NCBI RefSeq assembly: GCF_003967355.1
Contig: NZ_BIFH01000019.1
Coordinates: 1-64,000, forward strand
DNA length: 64,000 bases
Direction: 5' to 3'
Source: Embleya hyalina
Lineage (GTDB): Bacteria; Actinomycetota; Actinomycetes; Streptomycetales; Streptomycetaceae
Shown here: positions 55,743 through 63,490 of the stretch, one piece after another
Layout of the letters: every line of letters begins with the position of its first letter
How positions within the stretch are numbered: position 1 is the stretch's first letter
The notes under the pieces: model-generated
Told to the model about the DNA's origin: nothing
The model's input: only the letters and a program-made list of their open reading frames with translations
The model's database searches: none
Position numbers and translations under genes: made by a program

Positions 55743-56210
55743 GGTCGACTCCCCTTTCCCGGGGCCGAACGATCGCCTGCCGGCCCGTGCCTCGAACACT
55801 GCCCGCCCTGCCGGGACCCGGGCAGGGCCATTGGACCCGAGTCCCCGGACCGGTCGGCCCTGCCCGGCATGTGGGTCGGCGCGATGTCGGCGGCGAATCC
55901 GTACCGGTGCTCGGCCTGCGGGCGCTGTTCGGCCTCGGCGGCGTGGTCACCGAGGTCCCGGCGGACCACGGCGCACCCCGTCGACCGCCTCGGACGTGCA
56001 CACGCTGCTCGTGGGCTTGCGGGGGCGCCGCTGCTCCACGGCCACCGGGGGCGGCGCCGCCCGCATCCGCCTCGCGCCGAGCCCCGGCCGCCCGGCTCCC
56101 GCAGTTCCCCTCGTCGTCATCCGTGCGACATCCCCTTCCGATATCGTGCACCGCTGTCGAAGTGCCCGTTCCATCGGCTCCCTGCGGCCGTCGTCGTCGA
56201 GGAGTGAGTG
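55743..56210. other. 468-bp gap upstream of stress gene and permease
   Basis: Apart from the paired boxes at 55825-55860, no gene or structure is supported here. Reading frames on both strands show no familiar motif. Confidence 0.45.
55825..55860 (-). promoter_or_regulatory. Two putative DevR boxes before stress genes
   Basis: GGGCCATTGGACCC (55825-55838) and GGACCGGTCGGCCC (55847-55860) are 22 bp apart start to start, upstream of the GTG at 55742. They place this distant pair of stress genes in the same proposed regulon as the island at 1-25 kb. Confidence 0.6.
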
Positions 56211-57479
56211 ATGGGTACGTCCGCGGCGCCCGCCGGCGGGGGAGGTCTGGAACGGCGTCTGGGCGTGTCCGACGCCGTGGTGATCGGATTGGGCTCGATG
56301 ATCGGGGCCGGGATCTTCGCCTCGCTGGCCCCGGCCGCGTCGGCGGCCGGATCCGGACTGCTGCTCGGCCTGGCGCTGGCGGCGGTGGTGGCGTACTGCA
56401 ACGCGACGTCCTCGGCGCGGTTGGCGGCCCGCTACCCGCAGTCGGGCGGCACGTACGTCTACGGGCGCGAGCGGCTCGGCGACTTCTGGGGATACCTGGC
56501 CGGGTGGGGCTTCGTGGTCGGCAAGACCGCCTCGTGCGCGGCGATGGCGCTGACGGTCGGCTCGTACGTGTGGCCCGAACAGGCGCACGCGGTCGCCGTC
56601 GCCGCGGTGGTGGTGCTGACGGCGGTGAACTACGCGGGCGTGCGGAAGTCCGCGCTGTTGACCCGGGCGGTGGTCGCGGTCGTCCTGGCGGTGCTGGCCA
56701 CGGTGGTCGTGGTGTGCCTGACGTCGGGCTCCGTGGTCGCGACGCGGCTGGATGTCGGTGCGGACACCTCCGCGGGCGGGGTGTTGCAGGCCGCCGGGCT
56801 GTTGTTCTTCGCCTTCGCCGGGTACGCGCGCATCGCCACGCTGGGCGAAGAGGTCCGGGATCCGAAGCGGACCATCCCCCGCGCGATCCCGTCGGCCCTC
56901 GGCATCACCCTCGTGGTCTACGCGGCGGTCGCCGTCGCCGTCCTGCTGGTGCTGGGGCCGGATCGACTCTCCGACGCCGCCGCGCCGCTGGTCGAAGCGG
57001 TCCGCGCGGCGGGTGTCCCGGGCCTGGCCCCCGTGGTCCGGGTCGGCGCCGCCGTCGCCGCCCTCGGTTCGCTCCTGGCGCTGATCCTGGGCGTCTCCCG
57101 TACCACCCTGGCGATGGCCCGCGACCGGCACCTGCCGCATGCCCTGGCCGCCGTGCATCCGCGCTTCCACGTCCCGCACCGTGCCGAGCTCGCCGTCGGC
57201 TGCGTCGTCGCGGTCCTGGCCGCCACGACGGACGTACGCGGCGCCATCGGCTTCTCCTCCTTCGGCGTGTTGGCCTACTACGCGATCGCCAACGCCGCCG
57301 CCTGGACCCTCGCCCCCGAAGAGGGCCGCCCGGCCCGGATCGTGCCGATCGTCGGCACGTCGGGCTGCCTGGTCCTGGCGTTCGCCCTGCCGCTCGCCTC
57401 GGTACTCGCCGGAGCCGCCGTGATCACGGCCGGCGCCGCGGCCTACGGCGTCCGCAGAGCGATCGACCGCGACACCTGA
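56211..57479 (+). CDS. APC-family amino-acid permease
   Basis: The 422-aa protein has about 12 membrane helices. Helix 1 carries GLGSMIGAGIFASLAPAA, the unwound substrate-binding segment of the APC fold. YPQSGGTYVYGRERLGDFWGYLAGW and FFAFAGYARIATLGEEVRDP are further family blocks. The transported amino acid or amine is unknown. GAGGAG is 6 bp before ATG 56211. Confidence 0.9.
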   Translation: MGTSAAPAGGGGLERRLGVSDAVVIGLGSMIGAGIFASLAPAASAAGSGLLLGLALAAVVAYCNATSSARLAARYPQSGGTYVYGRERLGDFWGYLAGWGFVVGKTASCAAMALTVGSYVWPEQAHAVAVAAVVVLTAVNYAGVRKSALLTRAVVAVVLAVLATVVVVCLTSGSVVATRLDVGADTSAGGVLQAAGLLFFAFAGYARIATLGEEVRDPKRTIPRAIPSALGITLVVYAAVAVAVLLVLGPDRLSDAAAPLVEAVRAAGVPGLAPVVRVGAAVAALGSLLALILGVSRTTLAMARDRHLPHALAAVHPRFHVPHRAELAVGCVVAVLAATTDVRGAIGFSSFGVLAYYAIANAAAWTLAPEEGRPARIVPIVGTSGCLVLAFALPLASVLAGAAVITAGAAAYGVRRAIDRDT

Positions 57480-57588
57480 CGGATCTTCGCCGACCCGGGA
57501 CCGGACTCGGCTCGGGCGTCGCGTTCACCCGCGACGCGGGTATCGGCCGCCCCGGCGTGTGTTGCCGCGGGTGCGGGCGCGGTGATGG

Positions 57589-58143
57589 TCACCGGGAGCT
57601 TCGGAGTGGTGACGCGGGCGAATTGTCGGCCACGTACGCGGCGGCGGCCGCGGGAGGGTTCAAGGCGCGGGCGCGGGCGGTGTTTTCGGCATCGTCGCCG
57701 GGGACCTCGACGACGGCGACGATGGACAGGCGTTGCTCGCCGCCGCCGAAGAGCCCTTCCGCGTCGAGGCGGGCCATGGCCGTGACCATCGCGCGCAGGC
57801 GCAGTTCGAACTCGACGTCCCCCTCGTCGTCGGGGAGTTCGAAGACTTGCGGTCGGGCGTCGAAGAGGCTTCTGATCGGGGCGAGGTGCCGCTCCCCATA
57901 GGTGCAGAAGGGCGAGTCCGCGTAGGACCACCGCAACATGTCCGCCTCGGCCGCGGATTCGCCCGCCGCGGTGGCCAGGGCCTGGGTCGACCAGGCCGAC
58001 AGGGACGGGCCGAAGGCCTCGCCCGGCGTGACCAACGCGCAGTAGTAGAAGTCGTGTTCCGGGTATTCCCGGAACAGGTCCGAGACGGCGGCACGGGTGG
58101 CCCGGTACACGGCTTCGGTGAGGTCCGCCTCGGTCGGTATCAC
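57589..58143 (-). CDS. DUF4303 protein
   Basis: The 184-aa soluble protein has the DUF4303 pattern: an N-terminal helix (DLTEAVYRATRAAVSDLFRE), FYYCALVTPGEAFGPSLSAW and MLRWSYADSPFCTYGE. Function is unknown; relatives occur near polymorphic-toxin genes in some bacteria, but none is seen here. The GTG follows AAGGGAG. The permease converges on it. Confidence 0.8.
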   Translation of the reverse strand: MIPTEADLTEAVYRATRAAVSDLFREYPEHDFYYCALVTPGEAFGPSLSAWSTQALATAAGESAAEADMLRWSYADSPFCTYGERHLAPIRSLFDARPQVFELPDDEGDVEFELRLRAMVTAMARLDAEGLFGGGEQRLSIVAVVEVPGDDAENTARARALNPPAAAAAYVADNSPASPLRSSR

Positions 58144-58359
58144 GTCGACTCCCTTGTGCGCGTTCGAGCGGAACCCCGGCCGACGCCGCCCGCAGGGGCC
58201 AACTCTCGCAGACGGACAACCGCCCGTCCCGCGGTGCGGTGGAAGCGGAAGCCGATGCCGCGAGTGGGCCGTGTCGCGGAGCCGGCGATGGGCTGCTCGG
58301 CCACGCGACCACGGTGCGGACGCCGGGCGGCGGGCACCGTGGTCGCGCGGATCGTCAGG

Positions 58360-59367
58360 TCACGGCCGCAGCGCACCGTCGAACTGCTGCCACCCCTGCC
58401 AGTTGCCGCCGGGCGTACCTTGGACGCGGTGGTAGATCGCCCCGCCGCTGTTGACGCCGAACAATTCGATCCGCCCATTGGCGTTGGTTTCGGCGGCCAC
58501 TTGGCTCAGGGATCCGTCGAACTGCTCCCATCCGGACCAGCCGCCGGGGGCGGTGGGGCTCTGCGAGCGGTGGTAGATCGCGCCATTGGAGTTGGCGCCG
58601 AAGATTTCGAGCCTCCCGTCGGCGTTGCGCGCCGCGGCGATCGAGCTCAGCGCACCGTCGAATTGGACCCACCCCGACCAGGCTCCGCCCGGGGTGGTCT
58701 GCCAGCGGTGGTAGATCGCCCCGCCGCTGTTGACGCCGAACAACTCGACCCGTCCGTCGGCGTTGGTTTCGGCGGCCACTTGGTTCAAGGATCCGTCGAA
58801 CTGCTCCCATCCGGACCAGCCGCCGGGGGCGGTGGGGCTCTGCGAGCGGTGGTAGATCGCGCCATTGGAGTTGGCGCCGAAGATTTCGAGCCTCCCGTCG
58901 GCGTTGCGCGCCGCGGCGATCGAAGTCAGCGCACCGTCGAATTGGACCCACCCCGACCAGGCTCCGCCCGGGGTGGTCTGCCAGCGGTGGTAGATCGCCC
59001 CGCCGCTGTTGACCCCGAATAACTCCACCCGTCCGTCGGCATTGGTCTCCGAGGCCACCGCGTGCAGCGCCCCGTCGAATTGCGCCCACCCACCCCAAGG
59101 GCCGCCGATGGCGGTCTGGGCGCGGTGGTAGATCGCGTCGCCGCTGTTGACCCCGAAGAGTTCGAGGCGTCCGTCGGCGTTGCGAGCCGCACCGATCGAG
59201 GAGCCCCAGATGTCCACGGCGGCGGCGCGCGCGTTCGTGGTCGGGGCGGCCGCCTCCGTGTTCGCGGAGGCGCTGCTCGTCAGGGTCAGACCGGTGGTGG
59301 TGGCAAGTGCCACCGCGAGCGAGGAGGCGCCGATCAGCCTGGTGAGGCGCCCGATTCGAGTTCCCAT
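58360..59367 (-). CDS. Secreted lectin-like beta-propeller protein
   Basis: The 335-aa protein has a signal peptide (LIGASSLAVALATTTGLTLT then SSASA) and six repeats of 46-47 residues. Each runs NADGRxELFGVNSxGAIYHR to GWxxWxQFDGAL, which resembles PLL-type fucose-binding propellers. Repeats 2-3 and 4-5 are almost identical as a pair. The N-terminal VDIWGSSIGA probably closes the last blade. Binding of a surface glycan is inferred. AAAGG precedes the ATG. Confidence 0.85.
   Translation of the reverse strand: MGTRIGRLTRLIGASSLAVALATTTGLTLTSSASANTEAAAPTTNARAAAVDIWGSSIGAARNADGRLELFGVNSGDAIYHRAQTAIGGPWGGWAQFDGALHAVASETNADGRVELFGVNSGGAIYHRWQTTPGGAWSGWVQFDGALTSIAAARNADGRLEIFGANSNGAIYHRSQSPTAPGGWSGWEQFDGSLNQVAAETNADGRVELFGVNSGGAIYHRWQTTPGGAWSGWVQFDGALSSIAAARNADGRLEIFGANSNGAIYHRSQSPTAPGGWSGWEQFDGSLSQVAAETNANGRIELFGVNSGGAIYHRVQGTPGGNWQGWQQFDGALRP
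58510..59067. repeat. Tandem 279-bp repeat within the propeller gene
   Basis: Two copies of a 279-bp unit (58510-58788 and 58789-59067) are nearly identical, each encoding two propeller blades. The identity at synonymous sites indicates recent duplication or gene conversion. Confidence 0.8.
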
Positions 59368-59728
59368 GTCATGCCTTTCAGATGGTGGGGAACGCAATGC
59401 ACGCATGCCCGGATCCACGTCGCCGAGGACCCGGCCGCGATGCTTGGTGTCGGTACGTGTTGCGGGAATCACGCTACGCACATCCCTCGCGTCCCGGGAA
59501 CCACAGCCGCACCGGGATGTAAGAACGCAGCAAGTTCCTTTGCCGGTAGGGGAGTTCGAGCCGGGGTCCGATGTGATCCTCGTCGGCCGGCACGCCGGTG
59601 GTACGCCGACGCGCGTGTGTGGAACGACCGTGGTGGGGGCTCGTCGCGGTGGCGGCATGGACGTTCGCCCGGAACGCGCCCGGCAACAGCGTCTCCCCGT
59701 ACCCGCGTCTGATCCGATCCGCGGCGCC

Positions 59729-59776
59729 CGTGCGTTCGGGCGGTGATCCGCAACGGGGTCACCGCCCGAACGCACG
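59729..59776. terminator. 18-bp perfect stem-loop
   Basis: CGTGCGTTCGGGCGGTGA pairs perfectly with its reverse complement at 59759-59776 around a 12-base loop. It lies about 190 bp after the PadR-GyrI stop and could be its terminator; the length of the stem is unusual. Confidence 0.6.
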
Positions 59777-59780
59777 AAGG

Positions 59781-59802
59781 CCGACCGGATACGTCCGGTC
59801 GG
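59781..59802. terminator. 9-bp stem with TACG loop
   Basis: CCGACCGGA and TCCGGTCGG enclose the tetraloop TACG. It begins 4 bp after the 18-bp stem-loop. Confidence 0.55.
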
Positions 59803-59858
59803 ACCGAGAACCGGACCACGACGCACCCGACTCGCCCCCACCCCCGGCATCCGTCGAA

Positions 59859-59898
59859 CGCGTTCCGCCCCCCGGTCTCGACGCGGGGGCGGAACGCG
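59859..59898. terminator. 14-bp perfect stem-loop
   Basis: CGCGTTCCGCCCCC and GGGGGCGGAACGCG are perfectly complementary around a 12-base loop. It lies 70 bp after the PadR-GyrI stop (minus strand) and is the best candidate for that gene's terminator. Confidence 0.6.
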
Positions 59899-59968
59899 GC
59901 CGATTCCGGCTGTCCGGCCGCGCGGCTGTCGATGGGGCGCTCCACCCGGAGTACCGGCAATGGCTCCG

Positions 59969-61156
59969 TCAGCGGTCGACGGGTTCGACCGGCTGGCGCA
60001 GGACGGTCTTCATCTTCTCGGGGGCGGTCTTGCGTGGGTCGCTGAGGTAGATCTCGTGGTGCAGACCCCCGTGCCGCAGGGCGTTGGCTTCGAAGTAGGT
60101 GTGGTGGAGTTCGTGCAGGACGGGGCCCTCGTCGTCGTAGGGGCCGATGTGCAGCACCTGGGCGCTGGGTCCTTCGTGGAGCGTCAGGTGTCGTACCTCG
60201 GAGATCGTGGGCAGCTTCTTCTTCGCGAGGGCCGCCTCCTTGGCGTCCTCGATCATCTTCTTCGTGACCCAGGGGGGCATGGCGATGAGCATCGTCCAGT
60301 TCCAGCTGTCCTTGGCGCGGGTGGTGAACACTTCCGGCCGGTCGGCCCACCACAGCCCCTCCAGCGGGGCGACGACGAAATCGCCGGCGTCCGTGCGCTT
60401 GGCGGCGAACTTCAGGGTGTAGGCGACCGCGTACAGGGCGCTGACCGCGTCGGCGTAAGCGGGTGAGGTGTTCGGATCCCCGGCGCCGTCGATGGCGATG
60501 AACTGCTGTTCGGGAACGTCGACGATGGCCCACGTGGTGTTCTTGGGCGCGTACAGCCCCTTGTGCTCGCGCTTCACGTCGTACGGGGTCATGCGTGCCG
60601 CACCTTTCCGGTCGTGGGGTGGTGTGTCGAGCGATGCCCGGTAGTCGGCCAGCCACGTGGCTTCGGCCGACAGTTGGCCGAGGGCGTGGTCGAAGATCGC
60701 GCGGACGAAATCCGGGGCATCCCGGTCCGCGGTGGCGGCCCGGCGGACGTGTTCGACGCGTTCGGCGAGCGCGCGGGAACGTCGATCGAGGGCGGAGAGC
60801 AGGCGCTCCCGGTCGATGGCCGGGACGTTGGCCAGGCCCACCAGGATGCGTGGGAACACCGGATGCAGCTCCGCGATCGCCTCCTCGGCCGCGGCGGCGC
60901 ACTCGCGGTGCCCTTCGGGGGTCGCGGTGTAGACCTTGCGCGTCTTGCCGCCCGCGGCTCGTGTCGGATCGGTCGGGGTGATCAGGCCCCGTTCTCGAAG
61001 TCTGTTCAGCAGGTAGTAGATGGAGCTGAAGCCGATCTCCGTCCATTCGCGCATGCCGCGCTCGGAGATCACCTCCTCCAGCTCGTAGCCGTGCCTGGGT
61101 TGCTCGACCAAAAGGCCGAGCAACGTCAGTTCGGCAGCGGTCAGGCTTCGGTCCAT
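59969..61156 (-). CDS. PadR regulator fused to a GyrI-like domain
   Basis: The 395-aa protein joins two normally separate proteins. Residues 1-180 are a PadR repressor (LLGLLVEQPRHGYELEEVIS and SIYYLLNRLRERGLI). Residues 189-395 are a GyrI-like small-molecule-binding protein that begins MTPYDVKREHKGLYAPKNTT, exactly like free-standing relatives, with WWADRPEVF and HEIYLSDPRKTAPEK. An AAAGG sits before the internal ATG at 60592, so the second domain may also be made alone. A direct drug-sensing regulator is the likely role. Confidence 0.88.
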   Translation of the reverse strand: MDRSLTAAELTLLGLLVEQPRHGYELEEVISERGMREWTEIGFSSIYYLLNRLRERGLITPTDPTRAAGGKTRKVYTATPEGHRECAAAAEEAIAELHPVFPRILVGLANVPAIDRERLLSALDRRSRALAERVEHVRRAATADRDAPDFVRAIFDHALGQLSAEATWLADYRASLDTPPHDRKGAARMTPYDVKREHKGLYAPKNTTWAIVDVPEQQFIAIDGAGDPNTSPAYADAVSALYAVAYTLKFAAKRTDAGDFVVAPLEGLWWADRPEVFTTRAKDSWNWTMLIAMPPWVTKKMIEDAKEAALAKKKLPTISEVRHLTLHEGPSAQVLHIGPYDDEGPVLHELHHTYFEANALRHGGLHHEIYLSDPRKTAPEKMKTVLRQPVEPVDR

Positions 61157-61258
61157 GCCGCTATTCTAGTACTGGAATAGCGGGAGGTGGGCGAGCGGAA
61201 CCCGCATGGCGACACCGCCCGTCGGCGGGCTCCGCCGGGCGGAGCGCGGCCGCGTCGT

Positions 61259-62203
61259 TCAGCGGAGGCGGGGTCCCGGCGTGATCACGATCTTGCCGTG
61301 GACGTGGCGTCCGGCCTGCAGGGCGACCGCGTCGCGGATCCGCTCGATCGGGAAGGTCTCGGCGATCGGTACGGTGACCGCGCCGGCGAGGATCGCGTCG
61401 GTGATCCGCGCCATGGCGTTCGGGTCCGCGTCGAAACCGCCGGTCGCGCGGACGCCGCCGGGAGGGTTGGGCCCCGCGGCGATCGTGGAGATCCGCTCGG
61501 GCGGCACACCGAGCGCGAGCGCGGCCTCGGCGGTCTCGACGCCGAACAAATCGGTCGCCGCGGTCACACCCTCCGGAGCCAGGGCCCGTACCCGCTCCGC
61601 CAATCCGGGGCCGTAGGCCACGGGCTCGACACCGAACCGGCGCAGGAACTCGAACGTGCTCTGCGCGGCGGTCCCGATCACCCTGGCCCCGGTGAGCCTC
61701 GCGAGTTGTATGGCGAACACGCCCACACCGCCCGCGGCGCCGCCGACCAGGACGGTGTCGCCGGAGCGCGGTTCCACAACCGCCAACGCGGCGGCGGCGC
61801 TCATGCCGGCCACCGGAAGCGTGGCCGCCACCTCGTCGCCGATGCCCTCCGGCGTGTGCCAGAGCGGCTCGGCCGCCTCGGTGGGCGTGGTGACCACCAC
61901 GAAATCGGCAACGGCCCTGCCCAGCGCGCCGCCGTGGACACGGTCGCCCACGGCGAAACCCGTGGCGCGGGTGTCGACCTCGTCGACGACCCCGGCGAAG
62001 TCGTAACCGAAGCCGGATGGCACGGTGACGCCGAACCGGGCCGCCACCTCGGGCTGCGCGGCGATCCCCCAGTCCATGGGATTCAGACCGGCTGCCGTGA
62101 CGCGAACGCGGATCTGGCCCGGTCCGGCATGCGGTTCCGCGACCTCTCGCACCTCCAGCACCTCGGGGCCTCCGAACGTCTCGTAGACAACGGCTCGGCT
62201 CAT
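61259..62203 (-). CDS. NADP-dependent quinone oxidoreductase (MDR family)
   Basis: The 314-aa protein is a zinc-free medium-chain reductase. It begins SRAVVYETFGGPEVLEVREV and has AAGLNPMDWG, GYDFAGVVDEV, VGDRVHGG, the cofactor loop LVGGAAGGVGVFAIQLA, and a C-terminal GRHVHGKIVI. It reduces quinones or enones with NADPH. It is divergent from a TetR gene with clear operators between them, so induction by a ligand of that regulator is likely. Confidence 0.92.
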   Translation of the reverse strand: MSRAVVYETFGGPEVLEVREVAEPHAGPGQIRVRVTAAGLNPMDWGIAAQPEVAARFGVTVPSGFGYDFAGVVDEVDTRATGFAVGDRVHGGALGRAVADFVVVTTPTEAAEPLWHTPEGIGDEVAATLPVAGMSAAAALAVVEPRSGDTVLVGGAAGGVGVFAIQLARLTGARVIGTAAQSTFEFLRRFGVEPVAYGPGLAERVRALAPEGVTAATDLFGVETAEAALALGVPPERISTIAAGPNPPGGVRATGGFDADPNAMARITDAILAGAVTVPIAETFPIERIRDAVALQAGRHVHGKIVITPGPRLR

Positions 62204-62224
62204 ACGTACCTCCAGGAGAAAGCG

Positions 62225-62276
62225 TGATGGGACTTGGTCTCATCACCGTACATCAAGTCACGGGACCAAGTCCCGT
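62225..62276. promoter_or_regulatory. Paired TetR operator-like palindromes
   Basis: TGATGGGACTTGGTCTCATCA (62225-62245) is palindromic with one mismatch. ACGGGACCAAGTCCCGT (62260-62276) is a perfect palindrome around CAA. The two share an inverted 11-mer, GGGACTTGGTC. They lie between the oxidoreductase start (62203) and the TetR start (62288). Confidence 0.7.
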
Positions 62277-62287
62277 ACGATGTCCTC

Positions 62288-62857
62288 ATGGCCCGATGGC
62301 AACCCCACGCATCCGAGCGACTCGTCGTCGCCGCCCTTGAACTGTTCGAGGAACGGGGCTACGAGAACACGACGGTGATCCAGATCGCGGAGCGCGCCGG
62401 ACTGACGAAGAGCACCTTCTTCCGGCACTTTCCGGACAAGCGGGAAGTGCTCTTCGGCGGGGGCGCCGTGAGCGGACTGCTCGTCGAGGGGATCGACGCG
62501 GCGCCGGCCGGAGCCGGTCCGCTCGAAGCGGTGGCGCATGCCCTGGAGGTGATCGGCGCGGAGGTCTTCACCTCCGATCGTCGCGAGTTCGGCGCCCGGC
62601 GGTCGGCGGCGATCGCCGCCAACCCCGAACTGCGGGAACGCGAAGCGTTGAAGGGACTCCGCGTCACCGCGTCGATGACCGACGCGCTCAAGCGCCGCGG
62701 CGTTCCCGACCTGGCCGCGCGCGTGGCCGCCGAACTGGGCGCACTCGCCTGGAAGATCGCCTACGAGCGCTGGACGGACGCAGCCAACGGCGACACCTTC
62801 GGCGAACTCGCGCGACGAACACTCGCCGAGGTACGGGCGGCCGGCGCCGTGTGCTGA
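62288..62857 (+). CDS. TetR-family transcriptional regulator
   Basis: The 189-aa protein has a TetR HTH at residues 8-55 (ERLVVAALELFEERGYENTT, AERAGLTKSTFFRHFPDKRE) and a helical C-terminal domain. ATG 62288 begins MARWQPHASERL, the usual distance before the HTH. It probably represses itself and the divergent oxidoreductase through the palindromes just upstream. Confidence 0.9.
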   Translation: MARWQPHASERLVVAALELFEERGYENTTVIQIAERAGLTKSTFFRHFPDKREVLFGGGAVSGLLVEGIDAAPAGAGPLEAVAHALEVIGAEVFTSDRREFGARRSAAIAANPELREREALKGLRVTASMTDALKRRGVPDLAARVAAELGALAWKIAYERWTDAANGDTFGELARRTLAEVRAAGAVC

Positions 62858-62973
62858 CGGCGGCCTCCCGGCCCGGACCCGTACCCGCCGTCCGCACGCG
62901 CGGTGCCCGCTGCCGAGGCTTCGTCGAGGTCCTGGTGTGCCGGGACGGTCGCCGGGCAGGCTAGTTTGCTCGG

Positions 62974-63414
62974 ATGAGTCTTCTTGATGACGTGGCCGAA
63001 CGCGATGGCCGGCGGTGCTGGGTGTGCGACGAACCCGTGGACCTCGACAAGTCGGTGAACGACCCGCAAGGACCCAGCGTCGACAGTCGGACCGCCGACC
63101 GGAAGGCCAAGATCGCCGAGCGGCTCGCGCACCGCGCGTGCAACAGCCGCAAGGGCGCGGTCAAGGTGGCCATCGCCTGGCCGGAGCGCCTGTACGTGGT
63201 CGAGCCCGCGCCGTTGCTCGCCGTTGCCGCGAGGCTGGAGCGCAAGGGGGGCCGTGAGATCGTGGGCCGCTGTCCGACCGCGCGGGACGCTCGGGAGGCG
63301 GCGGATTGGCTGGTGGACCGGTTCTCCCGACTGGTACCGGGCCTGCCGGTGACCGCCGACGTCGAGGCGGGAGGCGGCCAGTTCCTGGTCGTCCTGACCA
63401 CCGGCCGCCGCTGA
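62974..63414 (+). CDS. Small HNH-like zinc protein
   Basis: The 146-aa protein begins MSLLDDVAERDGRRCWVCDE. It has a Cys-x2-Cys (RCWVCDEPVD) and, about 40 residues on, AHRACNSRKG, resembling the zinc and HN parts of an HNH endonuclease fold. The central catalytic His is not obvious, so nuclease activity is uncertain. The second half (VGRCPTARDAREAADWLVDR) forms an alpha/beta domain. Such proteins are common and uncharacterised in actinomycetes. Confidence 0.7.
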   Translation: MSLLDDVAERDGRRCWVCDEPVDLDKSVNDPQGPSVDSRTADRKAKIAERLAHRACNSRKGAVKVAIAWPERLYVVEPAPLLAVAARLERKGGREIVGRCPTARDAREAADWLVDRFSRLVPGLPVTADVEAGGGQFLVVLTTGRR

Positions 63415-63490
63415 CCGGGTGCGGGACCGCATCGGCCGCGTCGTCGACCGCCACGGCGGTCCCCGCCACGACACGGGCGGCGCGGTCCGC

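Larger units (their letters stand above)
59368..59968. other. 601-bp gap with three large hairpins
   Basis: No credible gene is seen. The right half holds three consecutive strong inverted repeats described separately; the left half presumably carries the promoter of the propeller gene. Confidence 0.5.

Noticed and set aside
58360-59367. Regular repeats considered as a CRISPR-like array
   Set aside because: The repeats are in frame and encode propeller blades; there are no spacers or cas genes.
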